Source: an uncultured Verrucomicrobia subdivision 3 bacterium
Lineage (GTDB): Bacteria; Verrucomicrobiota; Verrucomicrobiae; Limisphaerales; CAMLLE01
DNA length: 5,893 bases
Assembly: GCA_946480555.1 (NCBI GenBank)
Contig: CAMLLE010000221.1
Location: 1-5,893 of the forward strand
Direction of reading: 5' to 3'
Shown one piece after another: positions 1 through 5,893 of the stretch. Each line of letters opens with the position of its first letter. Positions within the stretch are counted from its first letter, which is position 1. The notes under the pieces are model-generated. The model made no database searches and was not told the origin of the DNA. It saw only the letters and a program-made list of their open reading frames with translations. A program made the translations under genes and the position numbers.

Positions 1-398
1 GCGCCCGCTTCCAGGCAGGCTCGTGTGACGGCGGGTTGATACGTTTCAACGGAAACCAAGATTCCGGCCGCACGAAGCTCCTTCAGCACCGGCAGCAATC
101 GGCTGTTTTGCGCCGCATCATCGGCGCGTGCGGCGTGCGCGAGGGTGGATTCCGCGCCCAGGTCGATGATGTCCGCGCCTTGCTCGCTCAAAATCCGGCC
201 GCGGCGGATGGCGCTCTCGGCGCTCAGGCAAACGCTTTCGCGATACCAGGAATCGGCGGACAAATTGATCACACCCATGATCGCAGGCTGTTGCTGGAAA
301 TCGAAGTGGCGTCCGCCGATGGCAAATGACTTCACCGACGCAACCGCAGCGGAACGATTCTGCTCGAGCATTTCGGAAAGTTGTTCAAGCGTGAGCAT
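1..398 (-). CDS. Dihydropteroate synthase-like (FolP family) protein, N-terminal part, runs off left edge
   Basis: The reverse strand reads as 132 residues beginning MLTLEQLSEMLEQ. The family core is IMGVINLSADSW (residues 40-51), then GADIIDLGAEST (74-85) and VSVETYQP (115-122). These match the three N-terminal landmarks of the pterin-binding TIM barrel of FolP: MGxxNVTPDSF, GAxIIDVGGESTRPG and VSVDTxKP. FolP condenses a pterin pyrophosphate with p-aminobenzoate in cytosolic folate synthesis. An in-frame stop lies 13 codons upstream with no other start between, so ATG at 398 is well supported. No clear Shine-Dalgarno is visible. The family is about 280 residues long, so roughly half is outside the window. 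Several consensus positions are changed: the loop TPDSFSDG reads SADSWYRE, the Arg after GEST is Leu86, and the Asp of SVDT is Glu118. It may therefore be a FolP paralogue rather than the working enzyme. Family assignment is firm; function is not. Confidence 0.82.
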   Translation of the reverse strand, partial: MLTLEQLSEMLEQNRSAAVASVKSFAIGGRHFDFQQQPAIMGVINLSADSWYRESVCLSAESAIRRGRILSEQGADIIDLGAESTLAHAARADDAAQNSRLLPVLKELRAAGILVSVETYQPAVTRACLEAG

Positions 399-525
399 GC
401 GGGGAACATAGCCCCAGGCCCAGGGCGGAAAAAGACTTTAGAATTGGCCCAGGGTGAGGTGTTCACGCTGCTTCGATTGGCGTCACAGTTGCGCAAGTCG
501 CCGGAATAAGCGAAAACCAACACCG
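399..525. promoter_or_regulatory. Divergent intergenic region between FolP-like gene and cupin gene
   Basis: These 127 bp separate two genes read outward in opposite directions, so the promoters of both should lie here. I could not find a convincing -35/-10 pair with normal spacing on either strand. The nonamer GGCCCAGGG occurs twice in direct orientation, at 417-425 and 446-454, on the FolP-like side. The stretch just before the cupin start is A-rich (about 505-520) but carries no Shine-Dalgarno at normal distance. The regulatory role is inferred from the layout only. Confidence 0.35.
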
Positions 526-987
526 ATGAATCCCATCCAAGGCTATCATTTGATCCGCCCTGACGATTTGAACTGGCGGCATTCCAACCTGATGAAGATT
601 CCGAACGCGGATTTTCTGGAGCGGACCGGCAGCGAAAACTTGAGCGCCAGGCTGTGGCGTTTTCCGCCCGGAAGCGCCAGCACCCTGCACAAGCACATCC
701 GCCAGGAGGAATTTTACTTCCTGCTGGAAGGCTCCGGACGAATCCGCGTGGGCAGCGAGACGCTGACCGTCCCGCGCTATGGCGGCGTGCTGGTGGGACC
801 AGATCAACTGCGGCAGGTATTCAACGACACGGATTCCGAAGTTCTGTGGCTGATCGTCGGCGCGCCGGAGGAACTGGAGCTTCTGCCGACGGCGAAAACC
901 AAACCGGACTTGTCCGTCATTTATCCGGTCGAACCAACGCAGCTGCCGTCGGAACTCGCAAAAGGTTCCTGGCCGCCAAAGGAGTAG
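526..987 (+). CDS. Small single-domain cupin protein
   Basis: The 153-residue product is a single RmlC-type beta-barrel cupin, probably cytosolic because no signal peptide is present. Cupin motif 1 fits the consensus G(X)5HXH(X)4E(X)6G exactly, in the stretch PGSASTLHKHIRQEEFYF continuing to LEGSG. It supplies two His and one Glu metal ligands. Motif 2 is recognisable as GGVLVGPDQLRQVFND, but the usual His ligand position is occupied by Arg, giving a three-residue metal site or no metal. The C-terminal tail VIYPVEPTQLPSEL is Pro-rich and lies outside the barrel. ATG at 526 was chosen because translation from the upstream GTG (454) adds 24 Arg/Cys-rich residues unlike any cupin. Upstream it faces the FolP-like gene divergently; downstream lies a repeat-bearing gap. 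The fold is clear. The substrate cannot be read from sequence, since the family spans enzymes, sugar epimerases and binding proteins. Confidence 0.86.
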   Translation: MNPIQGYHLIRPDDLNWRHSNLMKIPNADFLERTGSENLSARLWRFPPGSASTLHKHIRQEEFYFLLEGSGRIRVGSETLTVPRYGGVLVGPDQLRQVFNDTDSEVLWLIVGAPEELELLPTAKTKPDLSVIYPVEPTQLPSELAKGSWPPKE

Positions 988-1045
988 ATCCTCGGACCTG
1001 CTGTTCGCGGCTGCACTCGCGGAGCTATTCGACAGAGTTCGGTTC

Positions 1046-1198
1046 ACAGAAGGAAACGAAGAGAACGAAGAAGGAACTGCGTTCTTTGCGTCCCTTCCGT
1101 AGGGGATCTCGATGTTTGGAAGAAGTTCAGCGAATCTGAGTTCCACGAGACCGCCTTAAGGTTCACTCTTGGTCTTCGTTCTCTTCGTTTCCTTCTGT
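1046..1198. repeat. Exact 26-bp inverted repeat with 101-bp spacer, purine-rich arms (MITE-like)
   Basis: The left arm (1046-1071) begins ACAGAAGGAAACGAAGAG. The right arm (1173-1198) is its perfect reverse complement, ending CTCTTCGTTTCCTTCTGT. Each arm carries a 9-bp tandem unit, AACGAAGAG followed by AACGAAGAA (1055-1072 on the left). Because 9 is a multiple of 3, both arms encode the same pseudo-peptide KETKRTK when read in the right frame. Pairing is lost immediately inside and outside the arms. With a spacer of about 100 nt and no T-tract it is not a normal intrinsic terminator. Its form is that of a non-autonomous palindromic element or two inverted copies of a dispersed intergenic repeat. 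No transposase is present. The repeat itself is certain; its nature is inferred. Confidence 0.85.
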
Positions 1199-1208
1199 AG
1201 AACAAGCT

Positions 1209-1229
1209 TCCGCTCGCAGTGCGAGCGGA
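1209..1229. repeat. GC-rich perfect hairpin, REP-like
   Basis: TCCGCTCGCA and TGCGAGCGGA are exact complements around a single central G. As RNA this gives about 9 bp of stem with an AGT loop. It lies 10 bp outside the right arm of the long inverted repeat and about 90 bp before the dnaB start. The following bases (CCACCGTG) contain no T-tract, so a classical terminator is unlikely. A REP-type palindrome, an operator or part of the neighbouring element are all possible. Confidence 0.7.
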
Positions 1230-1320
1230 GCCACCGTGTTCCGCGCGGTTGTGAATTGCGTGAATAAGACCAGCAACTCCGGTTTGAACCGCCGCCATGC
1301 TTCTGCTTTCCTTGTCGGCC

Positions 1321-2778
1321 ATGATCGATTCTGTTTCGGATGAAGGCACGCGTTCGCCTGACCTGAAGCGCGCCAAGCGCGTGAAACGCGCGGCGGCAGC
1401 GCCGTTGGTGGACCGGCTTCCTCCCCATTCCATGGAAGCCGAGCAAGGCGTGCTGGGCTGCGTCATGCTTTCGCCCAACGATTGCCTCGGCGAATGCATC
1501 CAGAAGTTCAAGCAAGGCCCGGAGGTTTTCTACGATCTCCGGCACCAGACGGTTTACGAGACGCTCACGGAGATGTTCGACAAGCGCGAAGCCATCGACA
1601 TCATCACGCTGCAGCAGAATCTGAAGGACAAGCAATTGCTCGAACAGGTCGGCGGTCTGGCTTACCTCGCTTCGCTGCCAGACGCGGTGCCTTCGGCGGC
1701 CAATCTCTCCTATTACTCCGACATCGTTTACGAGAAATACCTGCTGCGGAAAATGATCCACACCTGCACGCAGGTCGTGGGCAAGGTTTACGATTTTGAA
1801 GGCGAAGTGGACATGCTGATGGATGAAGTCGAGCGCGACATCCTGAAAATCAGCGAAGCGCGCGTCCAGGGCGACAACGACTCGATCAAGGAACTGGTCA
1901 AGAAGGCGATCAACACGATCGAGGAATACCATCAGCGTCAGGGCATGCTGACAGGCGTGCCGACCGGCTTCACCGATCTGGACAAGATGACCAGCGGTTT
2001 GCACGGCGGCGAAATGATCGTCATCGCGGCGCGTCCTTCGATGGGCAAAACCTCGCTCGCGATGAACATCGCGGAGCATGTGTCGATCGACCAGAAGCTG
2101 CCGGTGGGCGTGTTCAGTCTGGAAATGACGGCGGAATCGCTCGTGCTGCGCATGCTCTGCTCGCGTTCGCGGGTGAACATGCGAAGCATCCGGGATGGTT
2201 TTCTGGCGGAGCGCGATTTCCCGAAATTGACCGGTTCGGCCGGCAAGCTGGCGAACGCGCCGCTGTTCATCGATGACTCGTCCGGCCTTTCGATTCTGCA
2301 ATTGCGCGCCAAGGCCCGCCGCATGCATCAGCAGCATGGCATCAAGCTTTTCGTGATTGATTATCTGCAGCTTCTCCATTCTACTGCGCGCCGGGCCGAA
2401 AACCGTCAGCAGGAGATCGCGGACATTTCCAACGGCATCAAATCGCTGGCCAAGGAACTCGACGTCCCGATCATCGTTCTCAGCCAGTTGAACCGCGAAA
2501 TGGAGAAGGACAAGAACCGCAAGCCGCGGATGTCCGACTTGCGTGAATCAGGTTCCATTGAACAGGACGCCGACCTTATCGGTCTGCTCTACAAACCGAG
2601 CAGCGGTGACGACGACGACAACCCGACAAACGCGGGTGAAACGGAAGACTCGGTGGCGGTGAATCTGTTGATTGCGAAGCAGCGCAATGGCCCGACTGGC
2701 GATGTGAACCTGACGTTCATGCGTTCGTTCACCCGCTTCGAGAATGCCGCCAAGATCAGCGATGACGACGTGCATTAA
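1321..2778 (+). CDS. dnaB: Replicative DNA helicase DnaB
   Basis: This encodes the hexameric 5'-3' helicase that unwinds DNA at the replication fork. From ATG 1321 the product is 485 residues, normal for the family. The N-terminal domain starts with DRLPPHSMEAEQGVLG (about residues 31-46) and is joined by a linker to the RecA-like C-terminal domain. That domain begins near GVPTGFTDLDKMTSG (about 212-226). Walker A is ARPSMGKTS (237-245, Lys243 and Thr244). The catalytic Glu lies in FSLEM (Glu268). Walker B is LFVIDYLQLL (343-352, Asp347). Then come SQLNRE (388-393), LRESGSIEQDADL (407-419) and AKQRNGPTG (452-460), whose Arg455 corresponds to the arginine finger. A short acidic loop, SSGDDDDN, precedes the last motif, and there is no intein. 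ATG 1297 is an alternative start adding MLLLSLSA; it was rejected because that hydrophobic leader is atypical. Neither start has a Shine-Dalgarno. bamA follows after 4 nt. Confidence 0.96.
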   Translation: MIDSVSDEGTRSPDLKRAKRVKRAAAAPLVDRLPPHSMEAEQGVLGCVMLSPNDCLGECIQKFKQGPEVFYDLRHQTVYETLTEMFDKREAIDIITLQQNLKDKQLLEQVGGLAYLASLPDAVPSAANLSYYSDIVYEKYLLRKMIHTCTQVVGKVYDFEGEVDMLMDEVERDILKISEARVQGDNDSIKELVKKAINTIEEYHQRQGMLTGVPTGFTDLDKMTSGLHGGEMIVIAARPSMGKTSLAMNIAEHVSIDQKLPVGVFSLEMTAESLVLRMLCSRSRVNMRSIRDGFLAERDFPKLTGSAGKLANAPLFIDDSSGLSILQLRAKARRMHQQHGIKLFVIDYLQLLHSTARRAENRQQEIADISNGIKSLAKELDVPIIVLSQLNREMEKDKNRKPRMSDLRESGSIEQDADLIGLLYKPSSGDDDDNPTNAGETEDSVAVNLLIAKQRNGPTGDVNLTFMRSFTRFENAAKISDDDVH

Positions 2779-2782
2779 TTGA

Positions 2783-5224
2783 ATGAGCAAACATGTGTTC
2801 CGCCTTTGCGTGTTGATTCTTTTGTTGGGCCACAACCCGGGCGCCTCCGCCCAGGCCAACCCGCCAAAGGTCGCGAAAATCGAAATCCGCCACGTCGGCC
2901 CCCAGGAAGTCAGCGATGAACTGATCCGCGCCAACATCCGGGTCAAGACTTCCGACCCATACCGGCGCCTCGCGGTGGATGATGACATCCGGAACCTCTA
3001 CGCCACCGGCCAGTTCTACAACATCCGCGTCACGGAAGATCAAACTCCGGAAGGCATCACGCTCACCTACGTGGTTCAGGCCAAGCCGCGGCTGACCGAG
3101 ATCAAGTTTCAAGGCAACGAAAAATACAAAGACAGCAAGCTGCTCAAGAAAGTCACTTCGAAGGTGGGCGATCCGTTGGATGAACGAAAGCTGTTCACCG
3201 ACAGCCAGGAAATCCAAAAGATGTATCAAAAGGCCGGTTACCCCGGTACGCAGGTCAAATACATCCCAAACATCGATGCCGACACCGCCCGGGCGACTGC
3301 GACGTTTGAAATCGCTGAAAGCCCGAAGATCAAGATCGCCCGCGTGCAGTTCGACGGTGCGACGGCTTTCAGCCAGCGCGAATTGCGCAAGGCGCTCAAG
3401 ACGCGCAAACGCTGGATGTTCTCCTGGATCACTGGCACAGGCGTTTTCAAGGACGACCAATTCGAAGACGACAAGGAACGGCTCGCGGAATTCTACCGTA
3501 ACAAGGGCTACATCGATTTCGAATTGAAGGACGTTCAGTTCGAATATCCGTCCGCCCGGAAAATGGTCATTCACCTGATCGTTTACGAAGGCCGCAAATA
3601 CAGTGTCGGCTCGGTGAACATCACTGGCAACGAACTCTTCACCGACGAACAGATCGCCGACGGCTTGCGCGCGCTGCAACCGCGCGGTGTGCTGATCAAG
3701 AAGGTGAAGCTCGGGCCGAACGGCTTGAAGATGGATGTCGGCGACGACTTCACGCCCAAGGGTTATCAGGACGACATCCAGCAGATCGAAGATTTCTACG
3801 GCTCCAAAGGTCACATCGATGTCGGCCGCACGATGACCGTGAACCGGATTCCGAACACGGACACGGGCACGATGGATTTGGAATTCAAGATCGACGAAGG
3901 CCAGAAGTCGTTCGTCGAGAAAGTCGAAATCCGCGGCAATACAAAGACCAAGGATCGCGTTATCCGCCGCGAACTGGCGGTGTCGCCGGGCGAAACGTTT
4001 GACATGGTCCGCGTCCGCCTCAGCCGCGCGCGTCTGGAAGGTCTGCAATATTTCGAAAAGGTCGACGCGCGTCCGGAGCCTACCGACGTTCCGAACCGGA
4101 AAGACCTGGTCATCAGCGTCGAGGAGAAGAACACCGGCAACTTGAGCATGGGCGCAGGCTTCAGCTCGGTGGATTCGCTGGTTGGTTTCGCGGAAGTGAC
4201 GCAAGGCAATTTCGATCTGTTCAATCCGCCGAACTTCACGGGCGGCGGCCAGAAGATGCGGCTGCGCGTGCAGTTGGGAACACAGCGCCAGGATTACCTC
4301 GCTTCGTTCATCGAGCCGTGGTTCCTCGGCCGCAAGCTCGCGCTCGGCGTCGACGCTTATCATCGCGAGTTGAACTTCCAAAGCTTGGAAAATCTTTACG
4401 ACGAAAGCCGCACGGGCGGACACGTCAGCCTCACACGTGCGCTGGGCAGCGACTTCCTGATCGGCAGCATCGGCTACCGGTTGGAGAATGTGGGAATCGA
4501 TTTCGAAGGATACCTTCCGAGAACGACCGGCGGGTTCCCGGGCAATCCGACTCCTGCGATTCCGGCGGATTTGCATCGAGAGGAAGGCAATTCCCTTCTG
4601 TCGAAGCTGGAAACCTCGCTCGCCTACGACACGCGCAACAGCACAACGCTGCCTGATAAAGGCCAGCGAACGGAACTCGCGCTGGAACTCGCCGGCCAGT
4701 TCCCGGGTGAGAAGGAATACTGGAAAGCCGAACTGAAAACGCACTGGTACTTCCGCGGATTCTTCGAAGGCCACGTGTTGGAATTGCTCGGTGGAACCGG
4801 GGTGGCCGATTCCTACGGCGGCACGGACATGGTGCCGTTCTACGATCGCTACTACCTCGGCGGTCTCTACTCACTGCGCGGCTTCCGCTACCGCAGCATC
4901 AGCCCGCGCGAACCCATTGTCCGCGGTGAGCCCAATTCCCGCGAACCGATTGGTGGCAATACTTATTACTTCGCTTCCGCCGAATACAGCCTTCCGATCA
5001 TCGATCGTCTGCGTTTCGCAATGTTCTACGACTTCGGCAATGTGATGTACGATTCGTTCGAGTACGACTTCAGCAACTACAAGGACAACTGGGGCATCGG
5101 TCTGCGGCTGAACCTGCCGATCGGTCCGCTGCGCCTCGATTACGGTATTCCGATTTCAACTGACGACTACAACGGCAGCTCGGGCCGTTTCCAGTTCGGT
5201 GTCGGTTTCGAACGCCCGTTCTAA
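2783..5224 (+). CDS. bamA: Outer membrane protein assembly factor BamA
   Basis: BamA (Omp85 family) folds and inserts beta-barrel proteins into the outer membrane. The 813-residue product is full length (E. coli BamA is 810). It has a signal peptide with hydrophobic core LCVLILLLG and likely cleavage after ASA (residue 23). Five POTRA domains follow, at roughly 29-101, 102-180, 181-270, 271-373 and 374-449. POTRA 2, 4 and 5 open with the typical strand-turn patterns IKFQGNEKY, VNITGNELF and VEIRGNTKT. The 16-strand barrel runs from about 450 to the end. Landmarks are FIEPWFLG (509-516), YDTRNS (615-620), the loop-6 motif as LRGF (698-701; VRGF in many homologues) and GPLRLDYG (781-788). The last residue is Phe, in a C-terminal strand RFQFGVGFERPF of the beta-signal type. 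It starts 4 nt after the dnaB stop without a Shine-Dalgarno, suggesting coupled translation. The usual partners skp, lpxD and fabZ are not adjacent on either side. Confidence 0.96.
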   Translation: MSKHVFRLCVLILLLGHNPGASAQANPPKVAKIEIRHVGPQEVSDELIRANIRVKTSDPYRRLAVDDDIRNLYATGQFYNIRVTEDQTPEGITLTYVVQAKPRLTEIKFQGNEKYKDSKLLKKVTSKVGDPLDERKLFTDSQEIQKMYQKAGYPGTQVKYIPNIDADTARATATFEIAESPKIKIARVQFDGATAFSQRELRKALKTRKRWMFSWITGTGVFKDDQFEDDKERLAEFYRNKGYIDFELKDVQFEYPSARKMVIHLIVYEGRKYSVGSVNITGNELFTDEQIADGLRALQPRGVLIKKVKLGPNGLKMDVGDDFTPKGYQDDIQQIEDFYGSKGHIDVGRTMTVNRIPNTDTGTMDLEFKIDEGQKSFVEKVEIRGNTKTKDRVIRRELAVSPGETFDMVRVRLSRARLEGLQYFEKVDARPEPTDVPNRKDLVISVEEKNTGNLSMGAGFSSVDSLVGFAEVTQGNFDLFNPPNFTGGGQKMRLRVQLGTQRQDYLASFIEPWFLGRKLALGVDAYHRELNFQSLENLYDESRTGGHVSLTRALGSDFLIGSIGYRLENVGIDFEGYLPRTTGGFPGNPTPAIPADLHREEGNSLLSKLETSLAYDTRNSTTLPDKGQRTELALELAGQFPGEKEYWKAELKTHWYFRGFFEGHVLELLGGTGVADSYGGTDMVPFYDRYYLGGLYSLRGFRYRSISPREPIVRGEPNSREPIGGNTYYFASAEYSLPIIDRLRFAMFYDFGNVMYDSFEYDFSNYKDNWGIGLRLNLPIGPLRLDYGIPISTDDYNGSSGRFQFGVGFERPF

Positions 5225-5225
5225 T

Positions 5226-5893
5226 ATGACTGCTTCAGCACGCCCGTTTCGTTTCGCCGCTTCCACCGCCCTTGCGTTTGCCATGGCCGCTGGAGCCCAC
5301 GCCGCCCAACCGAACGCCCCCTCCGCGCGCGCGCAATTCGTTGCCGAAGCGCCGCTGTATTTTGAAGCGCACAGCTCGCACAGCTTCGTCGCTCGCGGAA
5401 CAGAATGCGCGATTGAACTTCAACCCACCGGCGCAATGCTCACCTTCGCCCGCCGCGATCTGAACAAGACGGAGAACCGCAGCCGGATGGAAACAACTTC
5501 AAGTTCGAGCCGCACCGTTCGCCTCACCTGGCTGGGCGCAAATGCTCAAGCTTCGCTTTCCGGCGTGGAGAAACTTCCTGGCACAGCCAATTACCTGACC
5601 GGCGCCGACGCATCGCAATGGCGCACCGGCCTGCCGATCTTTGGCAAAGTCCAAGCCTCGGAAGTGTATCCGGGAATTGACCTGATCTATTACGCCGACG
5701 CCAACGCGCGGCTCGAATATGATTTCGTCCTGCAACCGGGAGCGCGTGTCAGCCAGATTCAGTTCCGCGTGGAAGACGCCGATGCCGTCCGCATCAGCCA
5801 CTCCGGCGAACTGGTGATTCAGCTGGGCGCAGAAAAGGCCATTCAACATCGGCCCGTGATTTTCCAGAACACCGCGAGCGGCCGGAAAATGAT
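5226..5893 (+). CDS. Exported DUF7948/SBBP-type protein, N-terminal part, runs off right edge
   Basis: The visible 222 residues start with a Sec-type signal peptide: Arg residues at 6 and 9, hydrophobic stretch FAASTALAFAMAAG and likely cleavage after AHA at residue 26. The mature part matches the domain found at the front of secreted SBBP (beta-propeller repeat) proteins, now called DUF7948 as I recall. FVARGTECAIELQPTGAML is near 54-72, LPGTANYLTGADASQWRT at 117-134, VYPGIDLIYY at 147-156, LEYDFVLQPGA at 163-173 and QHRPVIFQ at 207-214. In known members this module precedes repeats or adhesin-like domains, which would lie outside the window. The molecular role is not known. ATG 5226 is the only sensible start; it lies 1 nt after the bamA stop and lacks a Shine-Dalgarno, so it is probably cotranscribed with bamA. 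The reading frame stays open to the window end. Confidence 0.85.
   Translation, partial: MTASARPFRFAASTALAFAMAAGAHAAQPNAPSARAQFVAEAPLYFEAHSSHSFVARGTECAIELQPTGAMLTFARRDLNKTENRSRMETTSSSSRTVRLTWLGANAQASLSGVEKLPGTANYLTGADASQWRTGLPIFGKVQASEVYPGIDLIYYADANARLEYDFVLQPGARVSQIQFRVEDADAVRISHSGELVIQLGAEKAIQHRPVIFQNTASGRKM

Larger units (their letters stand above)
988..1320. other. Non-coding gap holding a palindromic repeat element
   Basis: This 333-bp stretch carries no credible gene. The open frames crossing it on either strand translate into low-complexity basic peptides such as QKETKRTKKE, which come from the repeat arms, and none resembles a protein family. It contains a long exact inverted repeat (1046-1071 with 1173-1198), a small hairpin just inside the left arm (1071-1087, AAGGAAC/GTTCTTT with one G-T pair and a TGC loop) and a GC-rich hairpin at 1209-1229. 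The cupin terminator and the dnaB promoter should both lie here. I see no hairpin followed by a T-tract, and no clear -35/-10 pair in the 90 to 120 bp before dnaB. Confidence 0.7.

Noticed and set aside
654..1139. Plus-strand 161-codon frame overlapping the cupin gene and the repeat
   Set aside because: It is out of frame with the cupin, has no domain, and its C-terminal part is translated repeat sequence.
463..1146. Minus-strand 227-codon frame opposite the cupin gene
   Set aside because: The plus strand has an exact cupin motif in this stretch; the opposite frame has no family resemblance and is explained by codon bias.
1046..1198. Intrinsic terminator for the cupin or a bidirectional terminator
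   Set aside because: The spacer between the arms is about 100 nt, the arms are not GC-rich, and no T-tract follows either arm, so it does not fit a rho-independent terminator.
1044..1511. Minus-strand 155-codon frame across the gap and the dnaB start
   Set aside because: It spans both repeat arms and the DnaB N-terminal domain and has low-complexity composition; it would require coding on both strands of a conserved gene.
1156..2379. A 407-codon open frame on the minus strand, antisense to dnaB
   Set aside because: It lies opposite conserved DnaB motifs, is His/Arg-rich without recognisable domains, and its end is built from the intergenic repeat (QKETKRTK).
1321..2778. Intein within DnaB
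   Set aside because: DnaB is a common intein host, but Walker A, Walker B and the downstream motifs are uninterrupted and the length is normal.
2756..4774. A 672-codon open frame on the minus strand, antisense to bamA
   Set aside because: It is the mirror of a GC-rich coding gene. Its translation is rich in Arg, Val, Phe and Asp in the pattern typical of antisense frames and shows no domain, while the plus strand is an unambiguous full-length BamA.
1..5893. CRISPR array, tRNA, rRNA, transposase or phage defence genes
   Set aside because: I saw no regularly spaced repeats, no tRNA-like cloverleaf, no rRNA stretch and no coding sequence from such systems on either strand.

Overview
The window is moderately GC-rich and tightly packed, and reads as a Gram-negative bacterial chromosome. 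It encodes an outer-membrane assembly protein with five POTRA domains and two exported proteins with signal peptides. A Verrucomicrobiota-type (PVC) origin fits best. The evidence for this is the overall flavour of the DnaB, the DUF7948-type exported protein next to bamA, the purine-rich intergenic repeat and the near absence of Shine-Dalgarno motifs. This placement is an inference; no rRNA or other phylogenetic marker was tested.

Layout. Positions 1-398 (minus strand) hold the N-terminal 132 residues of a dihydropteroate-synthase-like (FolP family) protein that runs off the left edge. Its active-site loops depart from the FolP consensus. A 127-bp divergent intergenic region (399-525) separates it from a small single-domain cupin protein on the plus strand (526-987). 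A 333-bp non-coding stretch (988-1320) follows. It contains a perfect 26-bp inverted repeat with arms 102 bp apart, and next to it a compact GC-rich hairpin. Together these look like a decayed interspersed palindromic element.

From 1321 to the right edge lies a same-strand, almost gapless cluster. It consists of the replicative helicase gene dnaB (1321-2778), bamA for outer-membrane beta-barrel assembly (2783-5224, 4 nt after dnaB), and the N-terminal 222 residues of an exported DUF7948/SBBP-type protein (from 5226, 1 nt after bamA, running off the right edge).

How they fit together. The spacing suggests that dnaB, bamA and the exported protein share a transcript and may be translationally coupled. 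BamA and the exported protein both belong to the cell envelope. DnaB is a replication protein, so the cluster joins two housekeeping processes rather than forming one pathway. I see no RNA gene, CRISPR array, insertion-sequence transposase, attachment site or phage gene. Apart from the intergenic repeat and the divergent FolP-like gene, this is an ordinary core-genome region.
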